Assembly: GCA_963920765.1 (NCBI GenBank)
Contig: OY987245.1
Span: forward strand, 19,422,727-19,486,726
Reading direction: 5' to 3'
Source: Ulota crispa
Lineage: Eukaryota > Streptophyta > Bryopsida > Orthotrichales > Orthotrichaceae
DNA: 64,000 bases
Under the pieces are notes generated by a model that saw only the letters and a program-made list of their open reading frames with translations, ran no database searches and was not told the origin of the DNA. The translations under genes were made by a program, and so were the position numbers. Shown here in pieces: positions 23,714-35,500 of the stretch. Position 1 is the first letter of the stretch, and each line of letters starts with the position of its first letter.

Positions 23714-23940
23714 CCTCTGAATGGCCCGAAAGCCCTTTGTGGCTGTATGTACGGCCATATGTACAGACGTATTTGAGTTGCTCTGAGGGCTTTCCCAAAA
23801 AAAAATATATGTACCCACCATCATACAACCCTTCAATATGTATGGTTGTAACACTTAATTTCTAGCTAATTCAAACTTTTGAATATTGGTTGCGACCATA
23901 TTTGGTATCGTAGCTCTAGAGCCCAAGGGCCCTTCAGGGG
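23714..23940. mobile_element. Family E MITE (227 bp) with TTAA duplication
   Basis: Termini CCTCTGAATGGCCC and GGGCCCTTCAGGGG; TTAA at 23710-23713 and 23941-23944. The undisturbed paralogous site near 23232 reads AAACTTGACCTG, a single TTGA at the same position. This supports a four-base TTAA duplication. Confidence 0.75.
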
Positions 23941-23998
23941 TTAACCTAATTAATAATTCACTTTGGAGGTTACACTTCTGAAAGCAACACTAAATCTA

Positions 23999-24312
23999 GG
24001 GAAAATTTCATGGGCACCTTTGAAGTTTGCCATATTTTCATAGATACCCCTGCTTTTGCAGAAATTTCACAAATACCCTTGGACCAAAATTTTCAAGCCT
24101 TTGTTTTGTTGTGCACATCACTTCCTTCTCCCTTTATATGCTCACCACTTCTTTTTTATTATGTGTGTGCAGAAAAGAAGAAGGGGGAAGTGACATGCAC
24201 AACAAAATGAAGGCCTGAAAATTTTGGTCCAAGAATATTTGTGAAATTTCTGATAAAGCAGGGGTATCTATGAAAATATGGCAAACTTCAGAGGTACCCA
24301 TGAAATTTTCCC
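23999..24312. mobile_element. Family C MITE, copy 1 (9-bp TSD CTAAATCTA)
   Basis: Termini GGGAAAATTTCATGGGCACC and its mirror GGTACCCATGAAATTTTCCC. CTAAATCTA flanks both sides (23990-23998 and 24313-24321). The paralogous unit at 23289 carries one CTAAATCTA only. Fold-back structure with a 9-bp duplication suggests a Mutator-like non-autonomous element. Confidence 0.82.
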
Positions 24313-24509
24313 CTAAATCTATTAGAAGATAGATAAAGGGATAATGATAATTTACAGGACGCTATTAGCATCCAATCAGTGTGGCTCCCACTCCACCAAT
24401 AATAGGCCGTGCCAGTGCAATGATCTCTCACAGCTTGCCACGTGCAAATCCAACCCTCGAGAATCTACATCCCAGCTACATTCTCATCAATCAACCACCT
24501 CCCGAACAC

Positions 24510-24711
24510 TCACCAACTGAAGATTAAAAAGTAAACAGTAGATCTCCATATAAATTAGCAAATCGGTAGATCCCGTGCCCGAGGGTTTTGAGTGTTCGGC
24601 TCCACTGCTCTTTTCGAAGGACTCCCGAGGACGCCGACTAGCGATCGTGGTTTTCCGATGCTGCTGTTGCGTTTTCCGGCGCCGATGTGAGTTGCACGGA
24701 TTGCTCGACAT
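24510..24711 (-). CDS. Possible first exon of a gene divergent from BAG (unrecognised)
   Basis: A minus-strand ATG at 24711 opens a frame of about 66 residues rich in Arg, Lys, Ser and Gln, with a hydrophobic end (YMEIYCLLFNLQL), that meets a good donor (TTG then GTGAGT) near 24512. It faces away from BAG, whose ATG is 525 bp distant. No downstream exon was found, and the region to its left is mostly transposon. I do not recognise the protein; it could be a 5' UTR frame or a broken gene. Confidence 0.25.
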
Positions 24712-24883
24712 CTCAAGCTCGTAACGCCGCTCGCGCCGTCTTTTTTAAGCCAGAAATCGATCGAATTGACTCAGTAGCGACGGAGAAACAGAGTATCAGA
24801 GCGAACGTGATCAAATAGAGCGAGGATCAGGATCACGCGTGATGTAATGTGATGCTGCAATTTGTGGCGTACGTTTTAGTAAG

Positions 24884-25205
24884 CGGATTCCGTTTATGAA
24901 GCGACGAGACTATTTTTTTGCTTTCTGCGTTTTTTTTGTGTTGGAGCTTTGTAGTTTGGAAACGAAGTAGTAGCGGTGGAGCTTGTGCAGGACGGCTGGC
25001 CTTGAATGCTGTGACGGCTGGCCTTGAAGACGCTGAAGATATTGTTACGCTAAGAGTGGATTCCGTTTATGAAGTGACAGAACTATTTTTTTTGCTTTCT
25101 GCGCTTTTTTGTGTTGGAGCTTTATAGTTTGGAAACGAAGTAGTAGCGGTGGAGTTTGTGCGTGACGGCGTGGCCTTGAAGACGCTGAAGAGATTATTGC
25201 GCTGA
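24884..25205. repeat. Direct tandem duplication in the BAG upstream region
   Basis: Two copies of about 150-170 bp (24884-25055 and 25056-25205) begin GGATTCCGTTTATGAAG and include TTTGGAAACGAAGTAGTAGC and GGCCTTGAAGACGCTGAAGA. A (GA)n tract at 25206-25233 follows and abuts the BAG start codon. The duplication probably covers the promoter or 5' UTR. Confidence 0.85.
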
Positions 25206-25235
25206 GCGAGAGAGAGAAGAAAGAGAGAGAGAGAG

Positions 25236-28200
25236 ATGAACCGGCCAAATTCGAAGGGTGTGATGTCCGGAAGCGCTCAGGAAGTGGCTCCAATAGAGTG
25301 GGAGATGCGGCCTCAAGGGATGGTGGTGCAAAAGCGAGATCCTCACGCAGTTGTAGCAACAGGACCTCTGATCAAAATCAAGGTGGCTCATGGTCTCTTT
25401 GGTCACGATGTCAGCATTTCCGCTCACGCTACTTTTGGTAGGCCTCTCTCTTTGCTCTTTCATCACACAGAGGACATTGTTGTGATATTGGCTTGCAAAG
25501 AATCAATCAACATTCTAAATTTTCGTGTAATTTTTTTTGATATTGCAATTTTTGTATTTTGAACGTTTTTATTTTTCCTGTGGTGTCATTAGATCCATTG
25601 TGTTCATTGATTTAACTTTTGTCGCAGAAAGGATGCGCTTTTAGAAATATTCTGTATCAAAAGATGCTGATTTTTCAAGTTTATGTATGTAATGCTTCGT
25701 ATACATGATTGCTTGTGTTCACTATTTGGATGCATTGTCTTTTGGATGTCCGCATCTTGTGTTGAGATAGCAACTAGATTACTTTAGTATTGAAGAACAG
25801 GTACTAAGGAGGAAATTAGGTTAGGTATACTTCTTCCGAGGGGTGTTGCTAATTGGTTATGGATTAGTCTTGATCAAGATTTAAGATTAGGGTTTTGATG
25901 TTGTCATAGATTGTCGTGGATCTTTGAGTTGTTGTATTCGTACGTCAACTGGCGACAATGTATGCTGTCTAGACTGTCGTTCTATACCGAGAATATTGTC
26001 GGTGATATAAGGTATAAGCGAGACCAACCACTTGTATTCTTACTACCTTGTAGTGTTTTCTGGTGGTTACTTATATCCATGATATCGTACGTGTGTTTTG
26101 CTTCCTGTCTTGAGTACTGTGTTGCAACCACCTTGATTCAGTGCACAATATCATGTCTTTTTTTGTTGAAGCTGTGTCTTTATTCGTGCACGTGAGAATA
26201 CTGAAGTTTGCAAGCTATGTCTCAGAGCTTGTTGTAAATATTTGTAGACATCATAAATTTGCAAAATTTGGCGTGGAAATTGCTGGCCTGTTTGAAAGCT
26301 GGATATGTGCAACAACCTGGGGTCTCGTAACTACTCACAGATCCTACAGCATCGTGTGATCTTATTTTTCTTGGATAATGGTTGCTTTCTTGAAAGTTGA
26401 TGAATCTTGTTGAAATTTTGTGTGAAGGTGATGTGAAAAGGATGCTGATTGGAGACACGGGTTTGCAGCCTTCTGAAATGCGGCTACTTTTTAGAGGCAA
26501 GGAGAAGGAGGACGGTGAGCCTCTTCATGTAGCAGGGGTGAAGGACAAGGCAAAGCTTATCCTTGTGGAGGATCCAGCAGCTCGAGAGCAGAAGATGCAA
26601 GAGCAGCGTAAGTTGGAGCGCATTGCTCAGACTTGTCAAGTCATTGGTAATATTCGAGGAGAGGTCGACAAGTGGGCCTCGAAGGTATGTGCTTGCTTTT
26701 CTTTTTTTTCAGGCTCTTGACACCAACAACTGTGTAAATAATCCCTATCTAGAAATAGGGGAAATTACATACAGGGGCATGGAAATAAAATTTTATTACC
26801 AATAGGGGCACAGCTTCAAATAATTACAAATAGAGGCACAATTTCAAAATAATATGTAAATTTTTGGATTTTTTTTTTTATTGGTTTGGACATTGGTTGA
26901 TTTAAATACATCACATCAAATGTTAGTTAACTTTCAAAAAACTTAAAGGCCTCTCCAAATCAAGCCTAAGTAAAGAAATTTTAGTGAAGGAAATGGCAAT
27001 TTTTGGAGAGACCTTTAAGTTTTTTGGAAGTTAGCCAACATTCAATGTGATGTATCTAAATTAAACAATGTCCAAACCAAAAAAATTACAACAATTTACA
27101 AATTATTTTGAAATTGTTCCCCTGTTTATAAATATTTTGAAACTGTGCCACTATTTGTAATACTTTTTGTTTTCATGCCCCTATTTGTAATTCCCCCCTA
27201 GAAATAAGTGTCTATATTTGGCCTCATGCTTCTCCAGTAAATTTTGAGTATGAATTTTCTTTTGTCTAGCTCCGTGTACGTTTTGACAAATGCATGCAAG
27301 GTGCTTTTTTGATTCCAAAGACGTTACACTTGTGCCCATCTGAGTTGTGCTTTTCGCAATAAGAACAATGAATTGGTGTCAACCGTTTCGGATATCATTG
27401 TGGATACTTATTTCGGATCCAAGGTAGTACTATTCAATAAATTGCTTACTTAAACATGTTGTAACTTACATTTCTACGTCCGTCCTATTTATTGTTAATT
27501 AAAGCGGTTTGTGCCGTTTAGATTTAAGTTACTTTAATTGAAAACCACGTCTATCTGTTCTTTGGTCTGGCGATCACTAACGATGTACTGGAGTCCTTTA
27601 TTACTATTTGTTCTTCACTTTTGTTTTACTGGCTTTTCGTGCTGATCTACCTATCTACCCATGTCAGGTGACAACCTTTCAGGCAGAAGTTGGGCGTGGA
27701 AACAAACCAACTGACCAGGAGATGCTCGGGGTTAGTGAAATGTTAATGAAACAGTTGCTGAAGCTCGATAGTATCGAGGCAGATGGGAATGCGAAAGCAC
27801 TAAGACGGACAGAGGTATGTTGTATTTCTGGCGTTGGCCTGCGCTGGTCTGTTAATTAATCCCAAGTTCTAATTAACCAAGATTGATCGCTTCCTTATCT
27901 GTGAGAGTTGATACAAATCATTTAGGAGGCTTCAAGTAGGGTAAAAGAATGCATCACAAGAAGTTAAAGTCATGCTGCACATTTTTGGACAATAGAGATA
28001 TGTTTAAAAAGTAAAAAACGTTTACGTGTGAGTGACCTAGAATCCCTTTCTCCATGATCTCTGTATTTTTTTCAAGGGAAAATTTCATGGATACCCCTGA
28101 AGTTTGCAATATTTTCATAGATACCCTTGCTTTTTCAGAAGTATCACAAACACCCTTGGACTAAAATTTTTAGGCATTTGTTTTGTTGTGCATGCCACTT

Positions 28201-29073
28201 CCCTTCTTCCTTTGTGCGCACGCGTAACAAGAAAGAAGTAGTGTGTGCCCACAAAGGGAGAAGAAAGTGACATGCATAACCAAATAAATGCCTAAATTTT
28301 TTGGTCCAAGGGTATTTGTGATATTTCTGAAAAAGCAAGGGTATCTATGAAAATATTGCAAACTTCAGGGGTATCCATGAAATTTTCCTTTTTTAAAATT
28401 ATTCCGCAGCAATTACGTGGTCATATCTGTTTCATAGTAGTGTGGGTCTTCCTCCATCTACGGGGGAGTTGTCAAGATCTGACCACTTGCACGATGTTGT
28501 AGGTTTTATTGTTGTCTGATTTAGTTAAGGTAGGAGCACCCATAAGCGTCAATCTAAGGGTTTTGAACATGATGAGTACTAATAAACAACTAGCAAATTA
28601 TAGGATCCTATTAGGAACAGAAAAATAATGAGTTTGCAATTTTGAATGTATTATTTGGATACTGTGAGAATAAGTTGTGAATTTTTAAAGAGCAAACTGC
28701 CATTGTACCCATAACCACTATCAAAATATCATGTTCACATGTTGTACATTCTTGTCAGTACATCTATTTACTTCCAAAGATTTTTTAAGATTTCAGAGCT
28801 GACGGTTATGGGGACAGCATTGCTTATGGGTGCTCCTACCTTATACATAATTGATAAGCTTGACTGGATTTGCAGGTCAAGAGGATTCAGAGTTTGGTGG
28901 AAACGATTGATAGCTTGAGAGGGTTGAGAATGCAGCCTGAACCTCCGTCGAGCGAACCCAACGTGGTGGTGACAACCAATTGGGAAACATTTGATAATGG
29001 CGTAGGCAGTCTAAATCCACCTCCACAAACCTCCGCCCCTCACACCAACACAGATTGGGAGACTTTTGATTAA
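25236..29073 (+). CDS. BAG: BAG-family molecular chaperone regulator with ubiquitin-like domain
   Basis: Exons 25236-25437, 26428-26684, 27668-27814 and 28876-29073 (stop TAA) join in phase to 267 codons. A variable N-terminus (1-43) is followed by a ubiquitin-like domain at about 45-116, with GLQPSEMRLLFRGKEKEDGE and AGVKDKAKLIL. A BAG domain at about 137-222 includes MKQLLKLDSIEADG and VKRIQSLVETIDSLRG. The C-terminal tail carries WETFD twice, once as the last five residues. This is the layout of plant BAG1-BAG4, which bind the Hsp70 ATPase domain as nucleotide-exchange factors; the function here is inferred from family. Intron 2 and intron 3 contain MITEs. The start codon follows a GA repeat and is the first ATG in frame. 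The exact plant paralogue cannot be assigned. Confidence 0.92.
26758..27197. mobile_element. Fold-back MITE in BAG intron 2 (9-bp TSD CTAGAAATA)
   Basis: Termini GGGGAAATTACATACAGGGG and CCCCTATTTGTAATTCCCC. CTAGAAATA occurs at 26749-26757 and 27198-27206. Subterminal repeats of the type AATTACAAATAGGGGCAC recall families C and the 58-kb palindrome. The element ends about 470 bp before exon 3. Confidence 0.78.
28076..28388. mobile_element. Family C MITE, copy 2, in BAG intron 3
   Basis: Starts GGGAAAATTTCATGGATACC and ends GGTATCCATGAAATTTTCC. The flanks TTTTTTCAA and TTTTTTAAA agree at eight of nine bases, consistent with a worn 9-bp duplication. Confidence 0.75.
28528..28841. mobile_element. 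Family D MITE, copy 4, in BAG intron 3
   Basis: Starts AGGTAGGAGCACCCATAAGC and ends GCTTATGGGTGCTCCTACCT, with TA at 28526-28527 and 28842-28843. It ends only about 35 bp before the exon 4 acceptor. It is the uninterrupted reference for the nested copy at 12059-12565. Confidence 0.85.
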
Positions 29074-29977
29074 CTTGAGCTTCATTGGGCTTATATTTAA
29101 TTATCCCCTGTTATCTCTACGTTTTTTGAGCCAAGGGACACATCACTTGTCCTTTGTCATGTATAACGGTTTGAAAAATACTCGGTGTTTAAAGAGATTA
29201 TTTGACCGAGCAGCCGAACCATGGCATTTGTCTACTTATCGATGATGATACTGATAAATAGTAAATTGTGAAATTGGATCTTGTGGATCAGCTGCAGTCC
29301 ATGCTGCAGAATTTAATGCAACGTCACATTTGATTAACAAAATGTTCCTCTACAATGTCCAGTGTATCAATTTGGGGCTGGGGATGTCAAGATTGGACCT
29401 TTTGCTGAAAGATTGAAAATCTAGGCTTTCAAAAGAAGATCTGACTTTACGATAACCAACCATGTCAGTGAAGATTCCTCCTTGAGGAGAGATTGGATTT
29501 TGAGAATCTTCAACATGTTTAGAACCCCTTTTGTTGAGCCTGCCCCTTATTACCGGAAAAAGAAAAACTTGAATGTCGCTATAGTTAGGGCGTCAAAGCG
29601 CTATGTGTACTACCTTGATGTAGAAAGCATGATTATGTATGGTAAATATGTTTGTGTTACTTTGGTGTTCTTTTCAAAAAATATTGAACGAGATCCACCT
29701 GGCGAGTGTATATCTATTATGCTATTATGCAATTCAAGCAAGATAACTTGAAACTAAATGGGTATCTAAAAAATGGTTTTGAGTGACAAAATGATAGTTT
29801 TGGGTGACAGGAATAGTTTTGGGTGAAAAGATAATGGTTATGGCTGACGAGTGCAGCTCATTCAAATATCAATGGGTTTGGACATTAGTGAATCTTAACA
29901 AATTTAAATCTTGTCTTTTTTGCATGCTCTTAGTCAAACCTTTGATCATTAAGCTCAATTCAATTTTGTGTTGGTTA
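29074..29977. other. BAG 3' flank and spacer
   Basis: BAG 3' UTR must start here, but no clear AATAAA-type signal stands out. The 89-aa ORF at 29482-29751 has no recognised domain. No transposon end was seen. Confidence 0.4.
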
Positions 29978-30470
29978 GAAGAATCTAGAACCTCATATTA
30001 AGCAGATATGGAGTTGTCAGTTATATATGGAGTATATCTAAACCAATACAAAGTCCAGATACATTCCATATAAGGTAACCTCACCCATGGGCGTGACATC
30101 CCCATGGGTGTCACTAACAAAGTCAGAGTGCTTATGGATATTTAAGTGATATTTATGGTTGACAAAGTGATGGTTGTGGGTACCCATCTCACTATTTAAG
30201 AACCAACAAGCCTTGTTTTAAGCATCTCTTACACATGGTTCCTACAATTTCAGTGATTTTGGACTTCAAAAAATCTATGAACAAATGCTTCCAATTGGAA
30301 TCTTGAATTTGATGCCAATATTTTTGGTTTCCATTTCCTAACATGCAATATTTTTTTCAAAGTTAGTCAATAGTTTTACCTACTCCAAAACCCTTATTTC
30401 CACGCTTATGGGTGCGCCTACCTTATAACTGACAACTCCATATCTGCTTAATATGGGGTTCTAGGCTTTC
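29978..30470. mobile_element. Fold-back element N with a nested family D MITE
   Basis: The segment TAGAACCTCATATTAAGCAG near 29988 is mirrored by CTGCTTAATATGGGGTTCTA near 30445; the arms extend through ATATGGAGTTGTCAGTTAT. The family D element 30073-30423 lies inside, starting AGGTAACCTCACCCATGGGC and ending CTTATGGGTGCGCCTACCT between TA dinucleotides. Confidence 0.6.
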
Positions 30471-30930
30471 ATATGGTGAACGGCTAAGTCAAAGTTCATT
30501 TGATGCCAAAGATGTAATGAAAGCAAGTACTTCACATGTCTACCACTAATGTTTGAACAATGGAATCAAACCACATAAACAATTTAATTCTAAAGTAATG
30601 AACAAATACAAAAACAAATATGGAAGATAAATATTAGAATTTTTTCAAAAGATAAAACTACACAAATTACTTCAATTATTGTCATATGTTCTACACTAAT
30701 AACACTAACTCACACTAATTTGAGAAATAGATGAATTGACAAAGTGCATTAAAGGTTTACTTCCCAACTATTTGAAATAATTCAACATAATGTGAACCAT
30801 GGTGTTTAGGTACTATCTCAATTTGTGTGACTCCAATTGCCAAATGTCAAAGAGGTTTTGCAAGCATGTGCACAATTAGAGTGTGAAGGATGTCACATAA
30901 TAAAAAAATTGCCACCAAGTTGCTACTTAA
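30471..30930. other. Unassigned spacer
   Basis: AT-rich sequence with no recognised gene, RNA or repeat terminus. Confidence 0.4.
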
Positions 30931-31000
30931 TCCCTAATGCCCAAGGCACCAAATTTTGGTGTTTCAAACACCAAAGTTTGATACCTTGGGCATTTAAGGG
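30931..31000. mobile_element. Minimal 70-bp family E hairpin
   Basis: TTAA then TCCCTAATGCCCAAGG, ending CCTTGGGCATTTAAGGG before TAAA. The interior is a second palindrome, AAACACCAAAGTTT-like. It appears to be a family E element reduced almost to its termini. Confidence 0.55.
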
Positions 31001-32510
31001 TAAAGTAGTCGTGAAATGCTATAGCCAAAACCCTACTTTGATAAGAAGTACGCCACATTTTCAAATTGGTTTTGTACAACTCTATGTCTTACTGATTGAT
31101 TAATCACAATCAAGGATAAACTACTGCATTCCAACAAGTGGAAAATTATCAAGGAAATTTGAAAAAGCGTCACCAAATGTGAACTCATTGACAAAGAATC
31201 ACGGCTCAGTTATAAATCAATTCATCAACTTACTGCAATGGTGCTTGGATAAGGTCAATGTCTTGTGAGAGAAAAACTGTTGTTCATACAAGAAACATTC
31301 CATTCAACTAACCTAGAACACAAAAAGAGAGTGGGGACCTAGGCACCAACATTTTTTTTCCTAGAAAAATTTTGCCAACTCTAATTGATTTTGGCCAATG
31401 TATCTTCTTCCCTCCAAATAATTTCCAATGTGAGGACAATGCACTACTCAATGTCGCTTAGAAATAACCCTGCTTAACACTATCCGAACATTCCTCTTGC
31501 AAAGATTGACCTTATCCAAGCACCACTGTATATACTTAGGTAGGCTTCGGCAAGGATGCTTAGGCATGGGAAGTTCTATAAACCTCTCTCTCATAATTGG
31601 CTTAATTTTTTTGTGAATGACCTTCCTTTTCTCCACAAACTAATCTAGCAACGTAACCTATCCTGTCACGGATATCAACACTAATTATACCAAATATCAA
31701 CTTCCATTTGGATTAACGCTTAAATAGACAAGACCAGGAATTGTGCCACTGAAATGAGACCTGAAGGACCAAGCAAGCATTGAAACTCAAGTCGACCGCC
31801 ACGCAAACTTTTTCTTCATGTACTGCTACCAACAGGATATTGCACAACTGTACGAGTGCAAAACCCAAGTTGGATCACAGACTATTGGTAAGCCTATTGC
31901 ACAGCAAATGACTCAAGAAGGAATATACAATACAATGAACAGAATTTAATGAGTGAAGCAAGAAAACTCACTGATATACAGTACATGCTAGACTTATTGA
32001 TCCTTCTTTAGAAGGGCCAGTCAACGACATCAACATCGCAGGAAGGTACAAACATCAGCCAACAGTATGATGTTATAGTTCTGCATCCAGGTCGTAGTCA
32101 TTGCTTTTGGAGCAGCCGTGAAACGCCAGCTCATAAATCGAGTTATTACCTACACAACACTCTTCCAAAAAAACCTCAAGGGATCCTCTAAGAAACAAGG
32201 GCGTGAAAGGGAATGTAGAACCTTTCGATCTTTTCTTTGCATACCCTCTTGACCAATCAAAACATTTGTATCTTGATCTTCAGCAGTTGCAAGTTTAATG
32301 GACACGTATTTCTACATCGAGTGAGGTAATCAAGGGACAAAAGGAACAACTTCGAGAATGTGGTGTATTTCTATCCTCGACTCCAGTAGCTACTCGGAAA
32401 AGGTTGATGCTATTGATGATGGTATAAGGGAAATAACGTTTGCAATGCAAATTTTATTTCGCTGAAGTTGAATTGAATTCATATCAAGGGCAAAAGGAAA
32501 AATTTGTAGC
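31001..32510. other. 3' flank of the chimeric coiled-coil gene and spacer
   Basis: Its right part should hold the 3' UTR of the gene at 32511-38242. A 16-20 bp inverted pair (GCTTGGATAAGGTCAA near 31245 and TTGACCTTATCCAAGC near 31507) occurs here. The 62-aa minus ORF at 31448-31636 is not recognisable. Confidence 0.4.
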
Positions 32511-35500
32511 TTACTTCAAATCTTCTAGTGAGTGGCATAGTATGGTGATCTGACCATCTCGCACCATCACATCTTCGTCCAGCTCAAGCACCTTCCTTCG
32601 TAAAACTTCCACTTCCGCGCTCAATTTCAGTGCCTCCCGACCAATCTGTTCTGCTTCTTGCGACAAGTCGTCACGCTCTTTTGACACTCTTGGAAGTATG
32701 TCTTTTAGCTTGATCAGCTCTTTGACGTGACCTTCTACGTCTACTTGTAAATTCTTGATCTTCTCTTTCTGCTCTTCACACTAACAAGAAAACACAAGAA
32801 TTCAAAGTGTTTAGAAAAATCTCTTTAAAGTAGAGCCCCCCAGGTGGCTCAAAATGTTCATAAACCAATGTCAGCTTATCTGAGGAACCAGCAGGAAAAT
32901 TGATTGATCAGTCAACACATATGTATCAAGTTATAACTCAGACCGTTCAGTTTGTTGTGAGCCCTTAAAGTACCGTCGCAATTCAAAATGAACAATCCTG
33001 ATTCAAAAGGAAAATATAGCATTATGTTCTATAGCTTTTTTGATCCTCCTAGCTTTGAAAGAATACTTGGTCTACAATACCCACTGCAACATTCAAAGCA
33101 ACCACCAGTATGTCACTATCACATGGCAAATCAGAAGAAAATTACAACCCGTAATCCATCCCCTCCTTACAAACTCTTAAATAAAGAGTCGAGATGAGGG
33201 ATGTATTCATTGAGTAAAACAACTTCGCAGTATGTCTAAGCCTCCCGACTCTCAGGCATTTTTTCATGTAACGGAACTTTTAAAGCATAGTTATAGATGG
33301 AGGTAGAGTGAACGCATCCAGTACAAACTGGGCCACTGAAAGAGGTGATGAGTACCTGATGCTCTGAAGTGGTAGCTTTACGGTTTGCCTCACCCAAGAG
33401 GCGCTGCAATTTTTTTACTTCAGCTTCCAACCAATCTCGTCGGTGCTCAAGAGCAGTGACGTCGTCAATTCGTTGTTCCAATTCAGATTCCCTTGAGCTC
33501 AACTTCTCTTTAAGAATTTTGCAGTTCAAGTCCTGAGCTCGAATATCTTGCTTCCACTTAAACGCTTGCTCTTTCAACTGCAACAAAGCATCTCAAATCA
33601 GGCTACTTCAAGAAGCTCATTCCTAAATATCACCTTCTCAAATATCTCATCTTTTGTTCTCACACCAAACTCACAGGATTGACATACCCAGTTCATTACT
33701 CATTGTCATTTACTTTCTCGTTACCACACCCGGTTTGGGTATAGAAAACTGCATACAATTTGATAAAAAGGAGTCCAATGTCTTTTGTGAGAAAAGGTTC
33801 TAGATCGATTCCCAACTCCAATTATTTGAGTCACCTTTGCGAGGATTGTGTCAAAACTTCATTTCTTGGCATGCATATCGAACGCTTAGACTATGGATTA
33901 CAAGACGTCAAATACGAACATGTAAAAGAACCAGTTACAGAGACAAAGTTGCACTAGAATTCTTACCAGGTCAAGCTCCTGCTCACAAACCCTCCTACCT
34001 TCAGCTTCAGTAGAACTCAGAACCCTCAGGTCTTGGACTTCGTTTTCCTTACTGTGACATAATCGCACCAATTCCTCATTCCGAGCAGAAAGGCACATGA
34101 TGCGAAGTTTCTGAGCCTCCACTGCGTTGCTGGCAACACTAAGATTATGCTCTAAACCACAAATAATATCGTCTTGTTTCCCAATTTCATACTTCATATC
34201 CAAGAACTGCGATTCCTGCACCTGAAACTGATCTGTAGCCTCCAGCCTTACGTGGTATGCAGACACTTGCCTTGATTCCTAGCAAAGGAGAACAGCCGAA
34301 TCTAATGATGAGAAAAAGAAGATCACTAGGAAAAACAACATAGGAGTACGTCGCATTAGAAGGAATCAGCCAAGAATTCATCGATCCATGAATGCCCTGG
34401 GAGTCATGTAGAAGATTTTCCAGTCACGAAACTCAAATTTCGTACCACACGACGACACTGTCTGTCAATTCCAAGAGCTAGAACCCTTACTAGAATTTCA
34501 CGATTCAATCACAAGAGGTTTCTGACCACAAAATTATATAAACTAGAAAAAACCAGTGAAATTTGAACGTTTAAAAATCAAATTTCTTGATTATCTATAA
34601 ACCTATTGTAATGATTTCCGTTCTAAACATGTCGAATAGGATTTTCTATGTGCAGTCTTCAAATTCATTTAACCTTACATCCTTCTTATCATTCTAAATC
34701 AAGAAAAACTGAAAAACTGAATTCTACTTGAACCTGATTTGTTTAAATTTTTCTCTGAAACTATTGGAAACTTTAACTTGTTAGCTCGTATGACAATCCA
34801 GTTCAAAATTTTGACTTTTTTGACGTGATATATCAATTCTAAATAGAAAATTTGTAAAAACAGGAGGAAATATAAAGGAGAAAGAAACCTTCAGAAATCG
34901 GGGAAAAATGCATGATATTTATGGATTAATAATAAACATACCTGCGAATCAGCATCTCCTTCCAACTCTGCACCTTGCAACATCTCCGAATACTCTTGAG
35001 CGAGGGCTTCCTGTCCGTGGCCCCAGCGAAGATGTCTCTCTTCCTGCAATTCTTCGATTTCTTCTTCGGCAATTTTCAATGCTTTTCGCATCGCTTCCTT
35101 TTCCCTTGTAGCAAGCCGCAGCTTCACAGACAAAATGTTATTATCATCTTGAAGTTCACCCGATTGGCTCTCCAGTCGGTCCAATTCAGAATGTATGTCT
35201 TTCATACTTCTTTGAACATGTCGAGTGGCGCTCTGATCATCCTCCAAATCTGGTGGGCTTTCGGTGAGAACTTGCATTTCAGACCTCAAGGTGACTTCTA
35301 AACTGCTTAACCTAGAAAGCTCACACTGCAATTTGCTGGGTTTTCGGCTCCCAGTGTTCATGTGATTCTCCATTCGCCCATCTTGAAAACCATGATGAAG
35401 TGTGCTCATCCGGTTGTCGTAATCGGAACAAAGCGTCGGGAGTCTCTCCACAATTCTCCGTAGATTGCGAGTTTCAGATTCTTTGTCTTCGTATGCCTGG

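Larger units (their letters stand above)
23139..24321. repeat. Segmental duplication holding filled and empty transposon sites
   Basis: A ~165-bp unit at 23139-23297 is repeated after the family D insert, starting at 23611. Both begin ACACTATAA and contain TGTTGCTTT and GGGTACCTAAACTC. In the second copy the unit is interrupted by the TTAA element 23714-23940 and by the family C element 23999-24312. The first copy shows the uninterrupted sequence at both places. Confidence 0.75.

Noticed and set aside
25045..25466. Minus-strand ORFs over BAG exon 1
   Set aside because: Shadow frames of the duplicated upstream block and BAG exon 1.
31448..31636. 62-aa minus ORF downstream of the chimeric gene
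   Set aside because: No recognised family and no join to the preceding exon, which already ends in TAA at 32511.
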